NCBI RefSeq assembly: GCF_030271535.1
Contig: NZ_JASCXJ010000012.1
Coordinates: 107,181-171,180, forward strand
Direction of reading: 5' to 3'
DNA from: Nocardiopsis sp. ATB16-24
Lineage (GTDB): Bacteria; Actinomycetota; Actinomycetes; Streptosporangiales; Streptosporangiaceae
DNA: 64,000 nucleotides
How positions within the stretch are numbered: the first letter of the stretch is position 1; each line of letters begins with the position of its first letter. Positions 9,164 to 15,885 of the stretch are shown here, one piece after another. The translations under genes were made by a program, and so were the position numbers. The notes beneath the pieces were generated by a model. That model ran no database searches. It was not told the DNA's origin and saw nothing but the letters and a program-made list of their open reading frames with translations.

Positions 9164-11392
9164 TCAGGAGAACCAGTCCGAGGGGCCGCCGAACGGGCTC
9201 CACTCCGGAGCGGCGGTGAGTCCGATGGACAGGACCAACATGGTCAGCAACAGGACGCCGATGATCACGCCGATGTACACGTACAGGTTGTGGAAGCGCA
9301 CCCGTTCCACCAGCCAGACCGCCTGGTGTCTGGCCTCGCGTCCACTGGGCATGATGTAGCTGAGCAGGATCATCACGAAGATGGCGAACGCACCGGTGTA
9401 GTTGGCCCCCTCACCAGGCACGTCCATGAGGGAGGCGTAGATCATGCCGACCAGGATTCCGGCGAGCAGGTAGACCAGACCGAACCCGACCGTGCGCAAC
9501 GCCATGCGCCCGAAGGCCCAGGGGAAACTGAGCGCGACCACCATGGTGTCGGAACTGCGCGGTCCCCGCGTCTGTAGCCGGCGGGCGTGCTCGGCCTTGA
9601 CCACGTCCAGGGCGCTCAACCCGGCGATGAGCACCACACCCAGCAGGACGCCGAACCAGGGGAACCACAGGGCCACCCCGGCCAACAGGACCATGACGGG
9701 GACGAGCACCAGCGGATGCATCCGCCAGACCTGCTCCTCGTAGTAGTCGTCATGGTCGTCGTACTCACCGGTGTCGCCGCGGAAGTAGTCGCCCACCCGG
9801 TCGTTGCTGCCCCGCCTGAAACGGCTCAGCCAACCGCCACCACCGCCGTAGTCCTCCTCGTCGAACTCCTGGGTCCGCGTGTGACGACGACCGTCGTCCA
9901 CGGGCGTGAGGATGTCGGCGAAGTCGCCCTTGTGCAATGGGGTGTTGAAGAACTGTGTCTGCGGCGCCTGCTGATCCTCCTCGTGCCGGGCCACGGGGTG
10001 CCCACCGTGATCGGCCGCGTCCACGGGGTCCAGCATCATGGTGCCCTGCGGGTCCTCACGCGCGAGCTCCTGGGGCTGGATGAGCCGGGTGCCCTGCGCG
10101 TCGTCCGGATCCTCGCCCCCGCTCACGGGGTCGATCCGCATCGTCCCCTGCGGATCGTACGGATCGTCCGCACCGCCGGGGGTGATCGGCTCGGTCCCCT
10201 GGGACCCGCCCGGATCGTCGGTGGACCCGGGGCCGTCGTGCGGACCGCCCGAGTGGGCGGCGTGGGTCGAGCGTGGGGGATCCTTCGGAAGCGACCAGGA
10301 GGCCGCGGCCGGGTCGGCGCCACCACTGGTGTGGGAGGGCCCCCAGCCCTCGTCTCCTTTGGCGGCGCGGCCGGCGAGGTAACCCATGGCTCCCCCGAGG
10401 CCGGCTCCGGCGGCGCCCGCGGCCGCGGCGCCGCCCAGGCCGCCACCGGCCCCACCCGCCTCGCCACCGCCCCTGGTCCCACCCAGGTGGCCGCCCGCGG
10501 CCGGGTTGTAGATGGTGTGGTTGCCGGTCAGCCCGGTCCGACTCCCCGGGTCCTCGGTCCAGGGCAGGTCGAGATTGAGGCGGCTGGTCTCCTCCACGAG
10601 CTCCGCGGCCGTGGGTCGGCGGGCCATGTCCCGGGAGACGGCGCGGTTGACCAGGGGCCGCAGCGCCTCGTGCATCCCGTCCATGTCGATCTCGCCGTTG
10701 AGGATGCGGAAGAAGATGACCTCGAAGGAGCCCGCGCCGTAGGGCGGACGTCCGGTGGAGGCGAAGGCGACGGTTCCGCCCCAGGCGTGGATGTCGGTGG
10801 CCGGCCCCAGGTCCGTACCCTCGATGACTTCCGGGGACAGGTAACTGGGCGTACCGACGAACGTACCGGTCTGGGTGAGCTTGGCGCCGTCCACGGCGTG
10901 GGCGATACCGAAGTCGATGACGATCGGCTCACCGTTGGAGATGATGACGTTGCCGGGTTTGAGGTCGCGGTGGATCACCTCCACCGCGTGGATGTCCTTG
11001 ATCGCCCGGGCCAGCCCGGTCACGAACCGCGTGAGCGCGCGACCGCGCAGGGGCCCGTGGTCGGTGACGGTCGCGTCCAGGGTCGGTCCGGGAATGTACT
11101 CGGTGACCACCCACGGCAGTTCGGCCTGGGTGTCCGCCTCGATGACCTCGGCCACGTTGGGACTGTGCACCCGGCGCATGGTCTCGACCTCGCGGGCGAG
11201 CCGGGCCCGGGCGATGTGGTCTCCCGCGACCTCGGGCTTGAGGACCTTCACCGCGACGAACTGCTCGGTCCGGGGGTCCTCGGCCTGGTACACCACGCCC
11301 ATGCCGCCCTGCCCGATACGGCGGCGGATCACGTAATGGCCGATGCGCTCCGGCAGCTCCTCGCCCATGGGGAAACCTGCCGACATTGCCAT
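9164..11392 (-). CDS. Membrane Ser/Thr protein kinase with QGT-repeat linker
   Basis: This is a 742-residue protein. The N-terminal Hanks-type kinase domain (about residues 18-275) has the Gly loop IGQGGMGVVY, VAVK (K49), HRDLKPGN (catalytic Asp near 140) and DFGIAH. It is therefore probably active. A ~260-residue low-complexity Gly/Asp/Pro linker follows. It holds four copies of a QGT-x-x-I/L-x-P motif (about 395-455) and two TQ-x-F motifs (about 478-510). The C-terminus has about four hydrophobic helices (555-730) instead of the single helix plus PASTA repeats of PknB. The start is set at 11392, with GAGGGG upstream; an in-frame ATG at 11386 is also possible. The gene stands alone. Confidence 0.92.
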   Translation of the reverse strand: MAMSAGFPMGEELPERIGHYVIRRRIGQGGMGVVYQAEDPRTEQFVAVKVLKPEVAGDHIARARLAREVETMRRVHSPNVAEVIEADTQAELPWVVTEYIPGPTLDATVTDHGPLRGRALTRFVTGLARAIKDIHAVEVIHRDLKPGNVIISNGEPIVIDFGIAHAVDGAKLTQTGTFVGTPSYLSPEVIEGTDLGPATDIHAWGGTVAFASTGRPPYGAGSFEVIFFRILNGEIDMDGMHEALRPLVNRAVSRDMARRPTAAELVEETSRLNLDLPWTEDPGSRTGLTGNHTIYNPAAGGHLGGTRGGGEAGGAGGGLGGAAAAGAAGAGLGGAMGYLAGRAAKGDEGWGPSHTSGGADPAAASWSLPKDPPRSTHAAHSGGPHDGPGSTDDPGGSQGTEPITPGGADDPYDPQGTMRIDPVSGGEDPDDAQGTRLIQPQELAREDPQGTMMLDPVDAADHGGHPVARHEEDQQAPQTQFFNTPLHKGDFADILTPVDDGRRHTRTQEFDEEDYGGGGGWLSRFRRGSNDRVGDYFRGDTGEYDDHDDYYEEQVWRMHPLVLVPVMVLLAGVALWFPWFGVLLGVVLIAGLSALDVVKAEHARRLQTRGPRSSDTMVVALSFPWAFGRMALRTVGFGLVYLLAGILVGMIYASLMDVPGEGANYTGAFAIFVMILLSYIMPSGREARHQAVWLVERVRFHNLYVYIGVIIGVLLLTMLVLSIGLTAAPEWSPFGGPSDWFS

Positions 11393-11763
11393 CGAGAACT
11401 CATCCCCTCAAAAGACCGCATACCGCCACGTCCAGCTTATCGGCCGGGGGGATGGGTCAACCTTGGCTTGTGTGGCCCGTGCGGGGCCCGTTCGGTCGCT
11501 TCCGCGCCTGCGTGGTACGGGCCCGGCAGACGCGTACGTGCTCGGAGGACCACCACGAGTATGACGGAAAACTCGGGCACACGGTTCCCCCCTCTTCGCG
11601 CGTGGGCCGGCCGGATGCGGACGCTCGGGGCTTCCCCTCACGCTACGCGACCCGGCGAAAGCCGTAGAACATCCTGAACGTCACCAAGGCCGGGGGGACG
11701 GCGAAAACCACCGCCGCCCCTCCCACCCCGCTCAACACCCGTGTGAGAGTGTCCTCACCCGGC
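11393..11763. other. 371-base intergenic region
   Basis: It lies between the end of the enoyl-CoA hydratase gene and the kinase start, both on the minus strand. It must hold the kinase promoter. I saw no strong hairpin, no convincing promoter boxes and no plausible gene. Confidence 0.45.
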
Positions 11764-12561
11764 TCAACGTCCCTCGAAGACGGCCTTGCCGGGGCCCTGC
11801 TCGACAAAGCTGCGCATACCGATCTTCTGGTCCTCGGTCGCGAACAGCCCGGAGAAGTGCACGCGCTCGATCTCCAGACCCGTGTCCAGATCGGTCTCCA
11901 GTCCCCGGTCCACGGCCTCCTTGGCGGCGGCCAACGCCACGGCCGGGCCGTCGGCGTACCGGGCCACCAGCGCCACGGCCTCCCCGTAGACCTCCTCGTC
12001 CGGGACGACGTGGTCCACCAGGCCGATCTCCCGGGCCTCGTCGGCCCTCACGTGCCGACCACTGAAGATCAGCTCCTTGGCCCGCGCCGGACCGATGAGA
12101 CGCGGCAGGCGTTGTGTCCCGCCCGCGCCGGGGATCACGCCCAACTGGATCTCGGGGACGCCCAGCTTCGCTCCGGCGCCCGCGACCCGGAAGTCGGCGG
12201 CCAGCGCCAACTCCAACCCTCCGCCCAACGCGTACCCGGTGACCGCCGCCACCACCGGCTTGGGGATCCTCGCCACGAGGGTCAGCGCGTTCTGTAGGTC
12301 ACGCGCGTACTCGCGCATCTGAACGGCGGTACGGTCGGCCATCTCCTTGATGTCGGCGCCCGCAACGAAGACGCGCTCTCCTCCGTAGACCACCACGGCC
12401 CGGACGTCGGAGTCGGCGGACACCCGCCGGGCGGCCTCGGCGATCTCGGCCGTCAACACCGCGTTGAGCGCGTTGACCTTCGGCCGGTCCAGCCGGATCA
12501 CGGCCACCGCCGCGTGGTCCGGGTCCCTCTCCACTCGAACGAACTCGCCCACGATCTCCAC
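11764..12561 (-). CDS. Enoyl-CoA hydratase/isomerase family (crotonase)
   Basis: This 265-residue protein has the normal crotonase length. The oxyanion-hole region VFVAGADIKEM is present. Both catalytic glutamates of classical hydratases appear to be kept, in GGGLELAL and in PEIQLG, followed by GAGGTQRL. It most likely hydrates trans-2-enoyl-CoA in fatty-acid beta-oxidation, though crotonases vary in substrate. The GTG start at 12561 is preceded by GAGAGGA. It is 45 bases downstream of the ECF T gene on the same strand and might be read through from it. The etf genes nearby suit fatty-acid oxidation. Confidence 0.92.
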   Translation of the reverse strand: MEIVGEFVRVERDPDHAAVAVIRLDRPKVNALNAVLTAEIAEAARRVSADSDVRAVVVYGGERVFVAGADIKEMADRTAVQMREYARDLQNALTLVARIPKPVVAAVTGYALGGGLELALAADFRVAGAGAKLGVPEIQLGVIPGAGGTQRLPRLIGPARAKELIFSGRHVRADEAREIGLVDHVVPDEEVYGEAVALVARYADGPAVALAAAKEAVDRGLETDLDTGLEIERVHFSGLFATEDQKIGMRSFVEQGPGKAVFEGR

Positions 12562-12606
12562 CTCGTTCCTCTCGACTTCAACGTCCGCAACTGCCTACCA
12601 CCTGTT

Positions 12607-13389
12607 TCAGGAGAAGAGCAGCACCAGGGTGCCCCATCGGGCCGAAAGCGTGTAGGCCGCGCCAAGGAGCAGGACCGTGCCGACGAGCAGCGCCGTGTCC
12701 GCGATCCGCCAGCGGCTCCGTCTGACCCATGTGCGCGGACCGGTCCCGAAGGCACGGGCGTCCATCGCGGTCGCCAGCAGTGTGCCGGTACGGATGGAGC
12801 GCACCAGCAGGGCGAACAGACGACCGAAGAACAACGTGACCGCCCGTACCGGGTCGTATCCGGCCTCCAGTCCCCGTGCCCGCCGTGCCAGGGTGATGGT
12901 GCGCCACTGGTCCGCGAGCAACGGGATGAGACGCAGCGCCGCCAGTACCCCCATGGCGGGTCGTTCGGGGACCTTCAGCCGCTGCACCAGTCCGTCGAAC
13001 ATCTCCGTGGGGTCACTGCTCACGGCGGCGAGCAGACCCGGCAGGGCGATGGCCAACAGACGCACCGACGCCCCCAGCGCGCCCTCCACCCCGTGTTCGC
13101 CGTACACGTAGTTGACCAGACCACTGGACAGGCCCATGAGGAGGAAGGGCGTGCCGAGAACGAGCAGAGTGCGCCCGTCGATCCCGCTGAACGGCAGGAG
13201 CAGGAGAACGCCCACCAGCACCACGCCGCCGGTCACCGCGTCCATGGCCGGGAGGAGACCGACGCTCAGTGTCAGGGCGGCGAGCAGCTTGGCCACGGGG
13301 TTGAGCCCGAGCAACCAGTAGCGGACCCCACCGTCCTCGGGCACGTCCAGCGTCAACATGTCCCCGCCCGAGGCTCGACGCTCAGTCAT
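12607..13389 (-). CDS. ECF transporter transmembrane T component (YkoC-like)
   Basis: This 260-residue membrane protein of the CbiQ/EcfT family has about five helices. It carries the two coupling-helix motifs, seen here as ARRARGLEAG and AMDARAFGTG (Ala-Arg-Gly type), which dock onto the ATPases. In energy-coupling-factor importers the T unit links ATP hydrolysis to the substrate-binding S unit. The ATG at 13389 has AGGAGG upstream and overlaps the ATPase stop by eight bases, which suggests translational coupling. It is the third gene of the S-A-T operon under the TPP riboswitch. Confidence 0.93.
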   Translation of the reverse strand: MTERRASGGDMLTLDVPEDGGVRYWLLGLNPVAKLLAALTLSVGLLPAMDAVTGGVVLVGVLLLLPFSGIDGRTLLVLGTPFLLMGLSSGLVNYVYGEHGVEGALGASVRLLAIALPGLLAAVSSDPTEMFDGLVQRLKVPERPAMGVLAALRLIPLLADQWRTITLARRARGLEAGYDPVRAVTLFFGRLFALLVRSIRTGTLLATAMDARAFGTGPRTWVRRSRWRIADTALLVGTVLLLGAAYTLSARWGTLVLLFS

Positions 13390-14962
13390 GGGCCCTCCTG
13401 GTCCGGTCCCCCACCGGGGCCCTCTCCTCGCGATCCCCCTCCCCGGGCACGGCGCGTCCCCCCTCCACGCGTACCCGCACGTCCGCCAGGTGCCGCAGCA
13501 GAAGGGCGTCGTGGGTGGCCATGACCACGGCCCGCCCCTCCGCTCTCAAAGCCCCCAGCAACTCCACCAACTCGGTCCAGGTACGGGTGTCCTGACCGAA
13601 GGTCGGCTCGTCCAACACCAGCACGTCAGGTGCGTGGGAGGGGCCGGAGCTGAGCGCGGTGGCCACCGACAGCCGTCGCTTCTCCCCTCCCGAGAGGGTG
13701 TAGGGGTGCGCGTCCGCCAGCGGGGTGAGGCGCAGCCGCCACATCAACTCCTCCACCCAGGCGTCGGTCTGGCTCTCGCCCATCCCGGCCCGCCGGGGGG
13801 CGAACCTCAGCTCGTCGCGGACCGTGGTGGTGACGAACTGGTCCTCGGCGTGCTGGAAGACCGTTCCCACGTGCCGGGCCAACCGCCGGGCCGGCCAGCG
13901 CACCAGTGGGCGCCGGTCGGCCTCCGCCAACGGCCCGTGGGGCAGTACTCGCCCCCGGTGGGGTCGGGACAATCCGGCCAGCATGGTCAACAGCGTGGAC
14001 TTGCCCGCGCCGTTGGGGCCGGTCAATGCCGTCGCCGTCCCGGCGCACAGCATGAGGTCCACGTCCTCGAGCACCACACGCCGGGGCGCGGAACGCGCGC
14101 CCAGTCGGAAGGGTGTGCGCGCGGTCACCCCCACGGCCTCCAACCGCGCCCCTCCACCGGGCGCCGCCGACAGGACCGGTTCGGGCTCGCTCCCCGGCAC
14201 CCACACCCCCCGCGCGGCCAGCGCACGCCCGTGTTCGGCGAACACGGTGGAGGGGTCACCGTCCGCGGTCACGCCCCCGCCCGGCTCCACGACCACGACC
14301 CTGTCCACCAGATCGACCACGTCGGCCACACGGTGCTCGACCAGGACCAGGGTCGCCGCGGTCTCGGCGAGCAGGCGCGCGAGAACACCCCGCACGAGTT
14401 CGGCCCCCTCCGGGTCGAGGTTGGCGGTGGGCTCGTCCAACAGCAGCAGGCGCGGGCGCATGGCCAACGTCCCCGCGAGCGCCAGGCGTTGTTTCTCCCC
14501 ACCCGAGAGCGCGCCGGTGGAGTGACGGGGCCCGTAGGGGAAACCCACGGCGCGAAGCGCCTCGTGGACACGTGACCGGATCTCCTCCGGGTCCACACCG
14601 AGGTTCTCCGGACCGAAGGCCACGTCGTCGCCCGCGCGCGCCATGATCAGTTGTGTCTCGGGATCCTGGCCGACCAGACCGACCGCGCCCCGACCGCGGT
14701 CGGCCGGTTTCCCGTCCACGAGCAGAGCGCCCTCCTGGTCCCCGCTGATGGCGGCGTCATCACCGGTCAGACCCGCCAGTGCGTGCAACAGGGTGGACTT
14801 GCCCGCTCCCGAGGGTCCCAGCAGCAGTATCCGTTCGCCGGGCTCGATGGTCAGATCCACACCGCGCAGCGCGTACTCCGTGCGCCCGGAGTGCCGCCAC
14901 CCCCAGCCGGACAGCTCCACCCGAGCTCCCGCCGCCCTGTCGCCTTCCCCCGTACCGTTCAC
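13382..14962 (-). CDS. Fused double ECF ATPase (YkoD-like)
   Basis: This 526-residue protein contains two ABC ATPase domains in one chain. The first has Walker A GPSGAGKST, signature LSGGEKQR and Walker B LLLLDEPTANLD. The second has GPNGAGKST, LSGGEKRR and VLVLDEPTFGQD. Fusion of the A and A' subunits is the YkoD arrangement of thiamine-precursor ECF importers. It starts at GTG 14962, three bases after the S-component stop, and overlaps the T gene by eight bases. The protein is cytoplasmic and attached to the T subunit; it powers uptake by ATP hydrolysis. Confidence 0.95.
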   Translation of the reverse strand: MNGTGEGDRAAGARVELSGWGWRHSGRTEYALRGVDLTIEPGERILLLGPSGAGKSTLLHALAGLTGDDAAISGDQEGALLVDGKPADRGRGAVGLVGQDPETQLIMARAGDDVAFGPENLGVDPEEIRSRVHEALRAVGFPYGPRHSTGALSGGEKQRLALAGTLAMRPRLLLLDEPTANLDPEGAELVRGVLARLLAETAATLVLVEHRVADVVDLVDRVVVVEPGGGVTADGDPSTVFAEHGRALAARGVWVPGSEPEPVLSAAPGGGARLEAVGVTARTPFRLGARSAPRRVVLEDVDLMLCAGTATALTGPNGAGKSTLLTMLAGLSRPHRGRVLPHGPLAEADRRPLVRWPARRLARHVGTVFQHAEDQFVTTTVRDELRFAPRRAGMGESQTDAWVEELMWRLRLTPLADAHPYTLSGGEKRRLSVATALSSGPSHAPDVLVLDEPTFGQDTRTWTELVELLGALRAEGRAVVMATHDALLLRHLADVRVRVEGGRAVPGEGDREERAPVGDRTRRAHD

Positions 14963-14965
14963 GGA

Positions 14966-15577
14966 TCAGCCCTTCGCCGACGGAAAGGGCGCCAGGGCCC
15001 CGGAGCGGGCCAGGGCGGTGGTGAGCAACCTGCTCCCCACACCCGCGATGAGCGCGGCGCTGATCAGGAGGATGACGCCGTAGACGATCTGGAAGTGGAG
15101 CGGCCAGGTGACGTAGTAGACCAGGTTGTCGCGAACGGCGGGGGACAGTCCCGCGGCCGCCGCCGCGAGCACGGCGACCCCCATGCCCCAGCGCCGGTAA
15201 CCGAAGGCGAGGAAGACCAACTCGGGCAGGAGACCCTGGAGTGTGCCCTCCAGGAGGACGGTGACCCCCCACTGCGTGCCCAGGATCGCCGACACCGAGG
15301 CGGCGGCGACGGAGGTGAGGAGGGCGGCCCCGGGCTTGCGGATGATCAGTCCTCCGAGGACTCCGGAGATCAACCACATGCCGTAGAGGACGGCCTGTGC
15401 GGGTGGGAAGCCCAGGAACAGCGGGGACGCGACCGACCACACGATGTTCCACAGCCAGAAGACGACGCCGACGGCGACACCGAGGACCGCGGCCACGACG
15501 ATGTCAACCGTGCGCCAGTTCCGTAACCGGTCGAGGATCTCCCACCAGAAGCCGGTCCTGGCTGTGTTCTGCTTCAC
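14966..15577 (-). CDS. ECF transporter S component, YkoE-like (thiamine precursor)
   Basis: This 203-residue, six-helix membrane protein contains NIVWSVASPLF, GTLQGLLPEL and VTWPLHF, and resembles the YkoE group. YkoE-type S units are proposed to bind hydroxymethylpyrimidine or thiamine. The TPP riboswitch directly upstream supports that substrate. A longer frame opens inside the riboswitch at 15721, but the GTG at 15577 with AAGGGA upstream is the sensible start and gives the usual family length. It is the first gene of the S-AA'-T operon (ykoE-ykoD-ykoC order). Confidence 0.9.
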   Translation of the reverse strand: MKQNTARTGFWWEILDRLRNWRTVDIVVAAVLGVAVGVVFWLWNIVWSVASPLFLGFPPAQAVLYGMWLISGVLGGLIIRKPGAALLTSVAAASVSAILGTQWGVTVLLEGTLQGLLPELVFLAFGYRRWGMGVAVLAAAAAGLSPAVRDNLVYYVTWPLHFQIVYGVILLISAALIAGVGSRLLTTALARSGALAPFPSAKG

Positions 15578-15705
15578 GACTGTGTCCCTTCGCCGGAGAT
15601 GACGAGGGCCGCACGGCCGAGAGCGGCACCGAGGGTGTGCGCCGGGCGCGCGGCCGGGGACCTCCCCGGTGCGCGGGAGCACACCGCCGGTGACGGTTCC
15701 CACGA

Positions 15706-15790
15706 CTTCCTTCGCTGGCATGACCCAGATCAGGTGTGTAAGGGTCTGCGGCCCTGTGCCGCACTCTCAGCGCTCGCGCGCTCCCCTGTC
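15706..15790 (-). promoter_or_regulatory. TPP riboswitch (THI element)
   Basis: Read on the minus strand, the conserved core is present: CTGAGAGT, then after a variable stem ACCTGATCTGGGTCATGC, CAGCGAAGG. These are the pyrimidine-sensing and pyrophosphate-sensing halves of the TPP aptamer. It ends about 130 bases upstream of the YkoE-like GTG. High TPP is expected to shut off the importer. The expression platform between about 15578 and 15705 was not resolved by eye. Confidence 0.95.
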
Positions 15791-15810
15791 GGTTCCTTCC
15801 ATTATGGGCC

Positions 15811-15845
15811 AACAAAGAAAGCCGTGGGATGTTCCGTCCCACGGC
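15811..15845 (-). terminator. Rho-independent terminator after the PBP gene
   Basis: On the minus strand GCCGTGGGA and TCCCACGGC (15821-15829 and 15837-15845, perfect 9-base arms, 7-base loop) are followed by a T-rich tail TTTCTTTGTT. It lies 41 bases downstream of the PBP stop and separates that gene from the riboswitch operon. It is one of the few U-tract terminators here. Confidence 0.88.
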
Positions 15846-15885
15846 TCCCTCCGCCCCGGAGTTCCCAGGGCTCTCCACGGTCTCG

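Noticed and set aside
15577..15721. Longer YkoE start beginning at 15721
   Set aside because: The extra residues overlap the TPP riboswitch aptamer and are Arg/Pro-rich; the GTG at 15577 fits the family length.
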